Below, piece by piece: positions 1-7,344 of a stretch of 64,000 bases of DNA (its first letter is position 1; the number at the start of each line of letters is the position of its first letter). The position numbers were made by a program, and so were the translations under genes. This stretch comes from Porphyrobacter sp. (GTDB lineage: Bacteria > Pseudomonadota > Alphaproteobacteria > Sphingomonadales > Sphingomonadaceae). The notes under the pieces were generated by a model that saw only the letters and a list, made by a program, of their open reading frames with translations, was not told the origin of the DNA and did not search any database. The stretch spans positions 248,001 to 312,000 of the forward strand of contig JAPZRO010000003.1 of NCBI GenBank assembly GCA_027531395.1. Direction: 5' to 3'.

Positions 1-1
1 A

Positions 2-1870
2 ACGCTGGCGCTCGGCCGCGCTTGCCGGCTCGGCAATCTCGACGCCTGCGCCGAGGAAGCCGAGGCGGTCGCCCGGGGCAACACCCCCTTCGACGGCAAC
101 CGCGAGGCCGCCAACGCACTGCGCCGCGCGGCCTGCGAGAAGGGCAGCGCAAGCGCCTGCCGCGCGCTCGGCTCGGCGCTGGCGAGTAGCCAGGATCCCG
201 CCACCCGCGAGGAGGGACTGGGCTTGCTCGAACGCACCTGCCGTGCCGGCCACGGTCGGGCCTGCGGGCGGATCCTGACAGAGCTGCGCGACACAACCCC
301 GCCGCGCACCGCGCTCGCGCTGGAGATGGCCGAAAGCGGTTGCCGGGCCAATGTCCCCTATCTGTGCGAAGAACTGGCGCAGCTGCTGTTCGTACAGGGC
401 AGCGGCCCGCCCGAAAGCCGCACCGCAGCGCTGGCCGCATACGACCGCGCCTGCGCGCTCAGCAGCGCCTCGTGCAGCACATCTGTCGCGATCCGCTCCC
501 GGCCGAAGCTTGTCGAGAGCTGCCGCGCAGGCACACAGGCCGACTGCATCGCGCTCGGGCGGCTCTATGCCTCCGAAGGCTCGGTGCTCTACGCGCAGGC
601 GGAAGCGGTGACATTGCTGGGCGGGGCCTGCGAGAGCGGCCAGATCGAAGCCTGCGACGATGCAGCCTTTGCGCTGCGCCCGGAAACGCCCGAACAGCAA
701 GCCCAGGCGATGCACTGGCTCGATCTGGGCTGCGCGGGCGGCGAGGCTGAAGATTGCAACAGGATCAGCGAAATGTTGCTCGATGGAGACGACGTCCCGC
801 AGGATCGGCCACGCGCCTATGCCGCTCTGGCGAGGGCCTGCGACCTCGGGCAGGCCCTCAGCTGCGACAGGCTCGACATGTATGCCATGAGAGACCCCGA
901 TGTGCCGATGGTGGCGGTCGATGTCCGCTACGGGCCGCCGCTCAGCGCCGAGGAAGAAGCCGAGCTCGACCGGCGCGAACGCGAGGCAAAGGACGAGGCC
1001 GAGGCCCGGCGTTGCAGCTCGTCCGAAGTGGCGTTCGGCGGCCTGGTCTATACCGACAGGATCTGCCATCCCTCGGTCGCGGGCATCACCTTCGGCCGTC
1101 TGGCCAATGCCGGAGAAGCGCCGTGGCAGGCGCTGCTGTGGCGGCCGGAGCAGATGAAGGGCCGCACCCTGACCGACGGGGAGCGGGTGGAATGTGGCGG
1201 CGCGCTGATCCGTGAAGGCTGGGTCCTCACCGCCGCACATTGCGTGGTCGATGGCAAGCGTCGCCTTACGCTGACACCGGGGCACAAGGTCCGGCTCGGC
1301 GTGTTCGATATTCGCGCACCGGACGGCCTCGAATTCGACATCCGGCGGGTCTTTGCCCATCCGCGCTATGACGAGCCTAGCCGCACCTTCGACATTGCGC
1401 TGGTGGAGCTGGAGACCCGCCGCCGCGTGAGGGTCGGCACGCCCCACACGATCAAACCGATCCTGCTCGAGGGGACCACAAGCCGGCAGCGCTCCCTCAA
1501 GGCCGGCGATCCGGCCTATGTCTTCGGCTGGGGCAATACCACCTTCGGGGGACAATCGAGCGCGCGCCTCAAGGTGGCCAAGCTGGCGCTGGAGGAAGCC
1601 AAGAAATGCGAGGGCCGCAACCGGCTGTCCGGCTATCTCCTCGGCTCGATCATATGTGCCAGCGCGCCCGACCGGTCACAGGCCTGCGACGGCGACAGCG
1701 GCGGCCCGCTGGTCAGCTACGAAGGACGGGCGGCCATCATCGGGGTCGTGAGCGCCGGGACCGAATGCGGCCGAACCCGCGTCCCGACGCGCTATACCCG
1801 CGTGTCGAAGATGATGGACTGGATCGAAAAGGTGCTGGCAGGGCAGGAGGCCCCGATCGCCCCGCGCTGA
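2..1870 (+). CDS. Cys-paired Sel1-like repeat / trypsin-like serine protease fusion (5' end outside window)
   Basis: The reading frame is open from the left edge, so the true start lies upstream. The first ~300 residues hold about nine short helical-repeat units, each with a Cys pair 8-10 residues apart (ACRLGNLDAC, TCRAGHGRAC, ACDLGQALSC), typical of Cys-rich Sel1/Hcp-type repeats. A charged linker leads to an S1 protease domain with the complete triad: His in TAAHC, Asp in FDIALVEL and Ser in GDSGGPL. The many Cys suggest disulfides and an envelope or periplasmic location, but the signal peptide, if any, is outside the window. Sel1 repeats usually mediate protein contacts, so they may choose a substrate or hold the protease inactive (inference). 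It converges on the next gene. Confidence 0.85.
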   Translation, partial: TLALGRACRLGNLDACAEEAEAVARGNTPFDGNREAANALRRAACEKGSASACRALGSALASSQDPATREEGLGLLERTCRAGHGRACGRILTELRDTTPPRTALALEMAESGCRANVPYLCEELAQLLFVQGSGPPESRTAALAAYDRACALSSASCSTSVAIRSRPKLVESCRAGTQADCIALGRLYASEGSVLYAQAEAVTLLGGACESGQIEACDDAAFALRPETPEQQAQAMHWLDLGCAGGEAEDCNRISEMLLDGDDVPQDRPRAYAALARACDLGQALSCDRLDMYAMRDPDVPMVAVDVRYGPPLSAEEEAELDRREREAKDEAEARRCSSSEVAFGGLVYTDRICHPSVAGITFGRLANAGEAPWQALLWRPEQMKGRTLTDGERVECGGALIREGWVLTAAHCVVDGKRRLTLTPGHKVRLGVFDIRAPDGLEFDIRRVFAHPRYDEPSRTFDIALVELETRRRVRVGTPHTIKPILLEGTTSRQRSLKAGDPAYVFGWGNTTFGGQSSARLKVAKLALEEAKKCEGRNRLSGYLLGSIICASAPDRSQACDGDSGGPLVSYEGRAAIIGVVSAGTECGRTRVPTRYTRVSKMMDWIEKVLAGQEAPIAPR

Positions 1871-1889
1871 GCGCCAGAGCGGCAAGGTG

Positions 1890-1910
1890 GGCCCGGCCAA
1901 TGGCCGGGCC
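1890..1910. terminator. Perfect 9-bp stem-loop between convergent genes
   Basis: GGCCCGGCC and GGCCGGGCC flank an AAT loop, 20 nt past the stop of the protease gene and just beyond the stop of the convergent lipoprotein gene. There is no T-tract on either side, so it is a possible bidirectional terminator or mRNA-end stabiliser rather than a classical one. Confidence 0.5.
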
Positions 1911-1927
1911 ACACCCGCATCGAGCGA

Positions 1928-2191
1928 TTACTCGGCGGCCGGAGCCGCTTCACCGTCAGCCGGCGCCGCCGGGGCGGCCGGGCCGACCGGATTGTTGTTC
2001 GGATCGGTTTCCGCAGCCCCGTCGGTCGCAGCCTGCAGCGCAGCCGCATCGTCGGTCGCGGCGGCATCGGCGGCAGGCGTGGTTTCGGCAGCAGCCGGTT
2101 CGGCTTCCGGCTCAGGCGCGGTATTCCCGCTGCAGGCAGCCAGCGTCAGCGCGGTAGCGGCGAGCGCACCGAAGGTCAGATTCTTCTTCAT
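1928..2191 (-). CDS. Small Ala/Pro/Glu-rich lipoprotein
   Basis: An 87-residue protein starting MKKNLTFGALAA with a type II signal peptide and lipobox LAAC near residue 20. The mature part is a low-complexity Ala/Glu/Pro/Thr/Asp tail of the kind seen in flexible envelope lipoproteins, with no enzymatic motif. I chose the ATG at 2191 because AAGGGGG lies about 9 nt upstream; a TTG two codons earlier is possible but less well spaced. It lies 45 nt downstream of the TIR-TPR gene on the same strand and may be co-transcribed with it. The function is unknown. Confidence 0.6.
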   Translation of the reverse strand: MKKNLTFGALAATALTLAACSGNTAPEPEAEPAAAETTPAADAAATDDAAALQAATDGAAETDPNNNPVGPAAPAAPADGEAAPAAE

Positions 2192-2236
2192 GAGCAATTC
2201 CCCCTTCTTAGTCCCAGGTCGGACGCGAGGGACGTA

Positions 2237-4246
2237 TCACGATGCCAGCCGGGAAAGCAATTCCTCAAACTTGGGCGTGCTGCGCAGCGGATCGAGCAGC
2301 GGATCGTTGGAGACCAGCAGCATCCCCGGGTCACGCTTGGCATAGGCCTGCTCCATCCGCTCGAGCGCCTCGGCAGTGCTGCCGCGCTGTGCCAGCACCT
2401 GCACCTGCTGGTACAGCGCCGCCTCGCCGTAATCGGCGACCAGCTTGGCATAGGCCGCATCCGCCTCGGCGGTATTGCCCAGCCGGTGCGCGACGATGGC
2501 GGTCAGCGTGAGCGCGAACTGCTCCACCCGCTCTTCTTTCGCAGCGGACAGCGCGCCTGCCGTATCGCCCTGCATCAAGAGCGCGATGGCAATCGCGTAT
2601 TTCGCACTCGCGAGACTTGGATTGAGCGCCAGCGCGCGCTGCATCTGCGTGATGGTGGTGGGATAATCATGCGCGAACAGGGCAATGAAGCCGGCCGACC
2701 GGAAGGCGCGGGCGTTGAGAGGATCGAGCTCGATCACCCGCGCGATCATCTCTGCGGCCTTGGCGTGCTCGGCACCATAGGCATAGAAGGTCGCCACCTG
2801 CCGCAGCGCGTCGGCATCGCCGGGGGCAAGCTTTTCGGCCGCGCGGTAATGCGGCATGGCGGCTGTGCGGCGGAGCTGGCCGTTGTTGAGCGCGAAACCG
2901 AGCGCGAGGTGCCCCTGTGCCAGCCGATCCTCGAGCGCAATCGCCCGCTCGGCGGCGGCTATCGCCTCGCCATAGAGCCGCCCGACCTGGCCTGAATCGC
3001 TCTCGGTATTGGCGATGCTGGCGAGCATCGTCGAGCGCATCGCGTGGGCCATGGCATAGTCGGCATCGATCGCGATCGCCGTGTCGAACTGCGCCAGCGC
3101 ATCGCGATCGGTCTCGTTGCCGGCGGACAGGTCGTAGAGCGCATGGCCGCGCAGGAAGGCTTCGTAAGCGGCGACATCCTTCGTCCCGCCGATTACCTGC
3201 TGCGCCGCGAGACTGCTGCGCGCCTCGCTTTCGCCGACGGTCTGGGCGACCAGCGAGAGCGCGACCGATTCCGCGATTTCCGATTGCAGCGCGAAGACAT
3301 CCTCGAGCGCGCGGTCATAGGTTTCGGCCCAGCGCACCAGCCCGCCATCGATCTGCACCAGCTCGGCCGAGACACGCATCCGGGTCTCGTCGCGCTGCAC
3401 CGAACCGCGCAGGATGTGATCGACCCCGAGCTTGCGGCCGATGGCGAACTCATCCTCGCCCTCGATCGCCCCTGACGATGTCGGCGCGGCGACCTTCAGC
3501 CGCGGATTGCGCACCAGCACCGAACGCAGCTCGTTCGAGAGGCCGTTGGAAAACCATTCCTTGCTGACATCGCCGGTGAGGTTGGCGAAGGGCAGCACCA
3601 CCATCGAGATCGCCTTGGCCTCGCTGCTGCCCAGCAGGCCCGACTGCCACAAGCCGACAAGCCCGGCCCCGCCCACCAGCGTGGCCCCGCCGATGATCAA
3701 GGTGCGGCGCGAGAGCGCAAGACCGGTTGCCGGGGGTGCGGCCGGAGTGGCTGGCGGCGGAACCGTGAAAGGGACGGGCGGCTCATTGACGGCGTTGCCC
3801 TGCCCCGTGCGGGCGCGCACCGCCGCGAGGATGCGTCCCGCCAGCGCGTCGCCCGGATCACCCGACCAGCCGGAAATGTCGAGCAGCTGGAACTGGCGGA
3901 AGCCGAGCGGGGCCATGGTGCCATCGAGCGACAGCGGCACCAGGCACCCGCGCTCGCGCCCGCGCTGCGCCTCGTCGCGCACCCAGTGCGAGGCAACCGA
4001 GGTCTGCGACCACAGGACAGCCACGCAGTCGGCCGATTCGAGGCGATCTTCCGTAGTGGCGAGGTAATTCTCCCCGCCCTCCAGCCGGCCGTCCCACCAC
4101 AGGTCGAAACCGGCGGCTTCGAGCAGCGCGATCACGGGGCGCGCGCGCTCCAGATCGGTGCGCGAATAGCTCAGGAAAACCGACGGGTTCCGCTTTGCCG
4201 GAGCTTCCCCGCTATCGCCCGCCATCGCCCCGTTTTCCTCATCCAT
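2237..4246 (-). CDS. TIR domain / membrane segment / TolB-like domain / TPR protein
   Basis: 669 residues in four parts. A TIR domain (about 20-145) begins VFLSYSRTD and includes SADCVAVLWSQ and SHWVRDE. A Pro/Ala linker (156-175) leads to a single membrane segment (about 182-200). A TolB/FlgO-like alpha-beta domain (about 214-340) begins SMVVLPFANLTGD. TPR units then run to the C-terminus. This architecture, seen also in CHASE2/cyclase-like TPR proteins of alphaproteobacteria, suggests a membrane-anchored sensor or scaffold with a cytoplasmic TIR. Some TIR domains cleave NAD+, but I cannot assign the catalytic Glu with confidence. No defence-type partner gene is adjacent; the upstream neighbour is the Mrp antiporter operon. 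No strong ribosome site precedes the start. Confidence 0.8.
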   Translation of the reverse strand: MDEENGAMAGDSGEAPAKRNPSVFLSYSRTDLERARPVIALLEAAGFDLWWDGRLEGGENYLATTEDRLESADCVAVLWSQTSVASHWVRDEAQRGRERGCLVPLSLDGTMAPLGFRQFQLLDISGWSGDPGDALAGRILAAVRARTGQGNAVNEPPVPFTVPPPATPAAPPATGLALSRRTLIIGGATLVGGAGLVGLWQSGLLGSSEAKAISMVVLPFANLTGDVSKEWFSNGLSNELRSVLVRNPRLKVAAPTSSGAIEGEDEFAIGRKLGVDHILRGSVQRDETRMRVSAELVQIDGGLVRWAETYDRALEDVFALQSEIAESVALSLVAQTVGESEARSSLAAQQVIGGTKDVAAYEAFLRGHALYDLSAGNETDRDALAQFDTAIAIDADYAMAHAMRSTMLASIANTESDSGQVGRLYGEAIAAAERAIALEDRLAQGHLALGFALNNGQLRRTAAMPHYRAAEKLAPGDADALRQVATFYAYGAEHAKAAEMIARVIELDPLNARAFRSAGFIALFAHDYPTTITQMQRALALNPSLASAKYAIAIALLMQGDTAGALSAAKEERVEQFALTLTAIVAHRLGNTAEADAAYAKLVADYGEAALYQQVQVLAQRGSTAEALERMEQAYAKRDPGMLLVSNDPLLDPLRSTPKFEELLSRLAS

Positions 4247-4303
4247 GGTGCACAGTTACATCGAAACCGGCCTGCCCGCAAAGGCGCAGGCGCAGGCCTA
4301 GCG

Positions 4304-4717
4304 CTAATCCTCGTCGAAACAGCCGGGCGTGCCTGCGCGCAGCGCCTCGTAGGTGGCCCAGTCGCTGTCTGCGCCGGGGCTTGCGGGCGGGCCGGCAGGG
4401 CCGGGCTGCTCGCCCAGCCGCAGGCGGTGGAGATGCACCTTGGCGATCATGTTGGCGGTGATCGGCGCGGTGACGAACAGGAACAGCGAGATCAGCAGCT
4501 CGTGCGTGGTCCACTCGCCCTTGACCAGCTGGAACCAGACGATCGAGCCGATCAGCATCGCCCCCAGCCCCAGCGTGCTCGCCTTGGTCGGCCCGTGCAG
4601 CCGCTCCATCAGCGAAGGCAGGCGCACCAGCCCCCAGCTGCCGATCAGGGCAAAGCCAGCCCCGAGCACGATCAGCGCGCTGGCGAGGATCTCGCCCAAG
4701 GAGAAACCGCCGCTCAT
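4304..4717 (-). CDS. mrpG: Mrp Na+/H+ antiporter subunit G
   Basis: 137 residues with three hydrophobic helices and the typical MnhG/PhaG core (GSWGLVRLPSLMERLHGPTK). The acidic C-terminal tail is cytoplasmic or periplasmic. The start at 4717 overlaps the stop of mrpF in an ATGA arrangement, which fixes the start and implies translational coupling. MrpG is a small accessory subunit required for the hetero-oligomeric antiporter, which exchanges cytoplasmic Na+ (or K+) for protons and supports pH and salt tolerance. Confidence 0.93.
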   Translation of the reverse strand: MSGGFSLGEILASALIVLGAGFALIGSWGLVRLPSLMERLHGPTKASTLGLGAMLIGSIVWFQLVKGEWTTHELLISLFLFVTAPITANMIAKVHLHRLRLGEQPGPAGPPASPGADSDWATYEALRAGTPGCFDED

Positions 4718-4983
4718 TCGATGATGTCTCCGCGCAGCAGAAATTTGCAGTAGGCGACCGTGCCGACGAAGCCGACCAGCGCGAGCAGCATCGCTGCCTC
4801 GAAGGACGTGCCCGAGCCGCTGGCGATCCCGCCGAGGACGATGATGCCGATCGCGTTGATCACCATCGTGTCGAGCGCAAGGATGCGGTCGGCCACATCG
4901 GGCCCCTTGATCAGCCGGAACAGGTTCAGCGCCAGCGCAAGGCCGAGCGCGGTGAAACCAATTCCGAGAGCCCATGCGATCAC
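4714..4983 (-). CDS. mrpF: Mrp Na+/H+ antiporter subunit F
   Basis: 89 residues and three membrane helices, with the family segment RLIKGPDVADRILALDT followed by GxxxG-rich helices. The start is GTG at 4983, overlapping the mrpE stop (GTGA); no ATG gives the family-length N-terminus. Its end overlaps mrpG by 4 nt. It is a small membrane subunit of the Mrp complex, related to NADH-dehydrogenase-like small subunits. Confidence 0.92.
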   Translation of the reverse strand: MIAWALGIGFTALGLALALNLFRLIKGPDVADRILALDTMVINAIGIIVLGGIASGSGTSFEAAMLLALVGFVGTVAYCKFLLRGDIIE

Positions 4984-5468
4984 AGAAATATCCTTTTCAG
5001 ACGGGCCTCGTAGCGCGCCTTGGCGCTGGCGATCTCGGCAGCGGGATCGGGGGCGTGCAGCGCGTGGACCAGTAGATAGGTGCCGCAGTCTGATACGTCG
5101 GCGGATACCGTGCCGGGCGTGAGGCTGATCGTCCCGGCGAAGACGGTGATCGCCTCGGGCGTGTCGAGCTCCAGCGGGATCGCCAGCCATGCCGGGCGCA
5201 GGTCGCGGTTGGGCCGGAACAGGATGATCGCCGCGACCTGGAAATTGGCGACGATGATGTCCCACAGCACCAGCCCGACATAGGCGATCCCGGCGGCGAA
5301 GTTGATGCGCGGGCGCGCGGGCCAGTAGGCGTCGGTGAACTTCGGCACCGCAAGCCCCACCACCAGCCCGAGGAACAGCGCACCGAAGGTCAGATCATTG
5401 ACCATCACCACCCACATGATGACAAGCAGCGCCGATAGACCCGGATGGGGGAGAATGCGCTGCATCAT
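4980..5468 (-). CDS. mrpE: Mrp Na+/H+ antiporter subunit E
   Basis: 162 residues, starting ATGATGCAG where the first ATG overlaps the mrpD stop. It has N-terminal hydrophobic helices followed by a soluble domain with the MrpE hallmark SLTPGTVSADV (here ISLTPGTVSADVSD), and HALHAPD near the end. MrpE is needed for full antiport in several bacteria. It sits between mrpD and mrpF in the usual A-G order. Confidence 0.93.
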   Translation of the reverse strand: MMQRILPHPGLSALLVIMWVVMVNDLTFGALFLGLVVGLAVPKFTDAYWPARPRINFAAGIAYVGLVLWDIIVANFQVAAIILFRPNRDLRPAWLAIPLELDTPEAITVFAGTISLTPGTVSADVSDCGTYLLVHALHAPDPAAEIASAKARYEARLKRIFL

Positions 5469-6982
5469 GGCTGCCCATCTCCCAGCACGGCGCGCGCGGT
5501 CGTCTCGCGGTCGAGCACCTGCGCGGCCGCCGCATCGGCGTAGGCGGTCGCCATGCCCGCCCCTGCCGACAGTGCCGCGAGCAGCGCCAGCGCGATGGCA
5601 GGCGCGATCATGTCGGCGCGGGGCGCGCTGGCCGGAACCGCTTCACCCTCGCCCACCTTCCAGAACACCATGCTCCCGGCGCGCGCAAAGCCGATCACGC
5701 CGAACAGGGTGGTGGCGAGGATCACGCCCCACGCCCAGCCCCAGTCGGGCAGCGCCGTAACCGACTTGAGGATCAGCAGCTTGCCGATGAAGCCCGAGAG
5801 CGGCGGCAGGCCGGTGGTGGCAATAGCGGTTGCCATGAACAGCAGGCCCACCTGCTGCCGGTCGGCGAAATCGGGGCCGGGACTGCAATTGTCCGTCGCA
5901 CTCGCGCGCCGCCGCGCCACCACGTCGGCAACAAGGAACAGCGACGCCCCGGCAATGGTCGAATGGACGAGGTAGTAGAGCGCAGCCCCCAGCATCGCCT
6001 CCTGCCAGCCTGCGACCGCGATGAGCAGCGTGCCGGTGGAACCGATGATCGCATAGCTCGCCTGCTCCGACAGGCTGCGGGCGGTGAACACCCCGGCAAA
6101 GCCGACCGCCGCCGTGACCAGCGCGGCGGGCATCAGGAAGGGTGCGGGTGCCCAGGCTGCCGCACCCGCGTCGTGTCCGAACACCTGCGGCACCACCCGG
6201 ATCAGCGAATAGACGCCGACCTTGGTCATGATCGCGAACAGCCCCGCGACCGCCGGGGTCGCCACGTCATAGGTGCGCGGCAGCCACAGGTGGAGCGGCA
6301 CCACCGCCGCCTTGATCGCGAAGACACTGGCAAGCAGCAGCGCGGCGATGCGCAACAGGCCCTGATCCTCGGGCGCGATCTGCGCCACCCTGACACCGAG
6401 GTCCGCCATGTTGAGCGTGCCGGTGAGCGCATAGAGCAGCCCCAGCGCGATCAGGAACAGCGAGGAACCGACGAGGTTGACCACCACATACTGCACCCCC
6501 GCCTTCAATCGCGCCGGCCCCTGCCCGTGCAGCAGCAGGCCGTAGGAAGCGATCAGCAGCACCTCGAAGAACACGAAGAGGTTGAACAGGTCGCCGGTAA
6601 GGAAGGCGCCGTTGAGGCCCATCAGCTGGAACTGGAACAGCGGGTGGAAATGCCAGCCCTTGCGGTCGATCCCGGTGATCACGGCGTGGAGCAGCGCGAT
6701 CAGCGCAAGGCTTGCCGCGAGGGTGAGCATGATCGCCGCCTGCCGGTCCGCCACCAGCACGATCCCGAAAGGTGCGGGCCAATCGCCCAGCGCATAGACC
6801 GTGATCGACCCGTCGGCCGCGCCTGCGAGCAGCGCCAGCGCGCAGGCCAGCATCGCGGCGCAGGACGCAAATGCGACCGCCAGCCCCGCACCCGGATAGC
6901 GACGCATCAGCAGCAGCGTCAGCGGCGCTGCCAGCGCGGGGATCGCCACCGGCAGGATCGGAAGATGCGCAAGCCAGCTCAC
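5465..6982 (-). CDS. mrpD: Mrp Na+/H+ antiporter subunit D (NuoN/NuoM-like)
   Basis: 505 residues, almost entirely transmembrane (about 14 helices), of the proton-translocating NADH dehydrogenase/MrpD family. The central helices contain VFFEVLLIASYGLLLHG and KAAVVPLHLWLPRTY, the conserved Glu and Lys/His positions of this family. The start is GTG at 6982, read as GTGAGC and overlapping the mrpC stop; the longer frame upstream is only the shadow of mrpC. MrpD and MrpA form the ion-conducting part of the complex. Confidence 0.93.
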   Translation of the reverse strand: MSWLAHLPILPVAIPALAAPLTLLLMRRYPGAGLAVAFASCAAMLACALALLAGAADGSITVYALGDWPAPFGIVLVADRQAAIMLTLAASLALIALLHAVITGIDRKGWHFHPLFQFQLMGLNGAFLTGDLFNLFVFFEVLLIASYGLLLHGQGPARLKAGVQYVVVNLVGSSLFLIALGLLYALTGTLNMADLGVRVAQIAPEDQGLLRIAALLLASVFAIKAAVVPLHLWLPRTYDVATPAVAGLFAIMTKVGVYSLIRVVPQVFGHDAGAAAWAPAPFLMPAALVTAAVGFAGVFTARSLSEQASYAIIGSTGTLLIAVAGWQEAMLGAALYYLVHSTIAGASLFLVADVVARRRASATDNCSPGPDFADRQQVGLLFMATAIATTGLPPLSGFIGKLLILKSVTALPDWGWAWGVILATTLFGVIGFARAGSMVFWKVGEGEAVPASAPRADMIAPAIALALLAALSAGAGMATAYADAAAAQVLDRETTARAVLGDGQP

Positions 6983-7344
6983 GCGCCCTTCTCCCCGTCG
7001 TTCTCGTCGCTCGGCACCTTGTCGCCATCGACATGGTCGCTGCCGGTCTCGAGGAAGCTGCGCAGCGCGAGGATCACCACGAAGGCGGTCATGCCGAAGG
7101 TGATCACGATCGCGGTCAGCACCAGCGCCTGCGGCAGGGGATCGGTGTATTCGGTGACGGTCTTGTCCCAGATCGGAGGGCGGTTCAGCACCAGCCGTCC
7201 GCTGGCGAACAGGAACAGGTTGACCGCATAGGACAGCAGCGTGAGGCCGAGCACGACCTGGAAGGTGCGCGCCCGCAGCAACAGGAAGATCCCGCCCGCC
7301 ACCAGCACGCCGATCGCGCTTGCCACGAGGAACTCGTAGGTCAT
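6979..7344 (-). CDS. mrpC: Mrp Na+/H+ antiporter subunit C (NuoK-like)
   Basis: 121 residues with three helices like NuoK, including GIFLLLRARTFQVVLGLTLL and an ASGRL loop. The C-terminal tail is acidic and soluble (DENDGEKGA). The ATG overlaps the stop of the mrpAB fusion by 4 nt. It is the NuoK homologue of the antiporter and pairs with MrpD and MrpA in the membrane. Confidence 0.93.
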   Translation of the reverse strand: MTYEFLVASAIGVLVAGGIFLLLRARTFQVVLGLTLLSYAVNLFLFASGRLVLNRPPIWDKTVTEYTDPLPQALVLTAIVITFGMTAFVVILALRSFLETGSDHVDGDKVPSDENDGEKGA

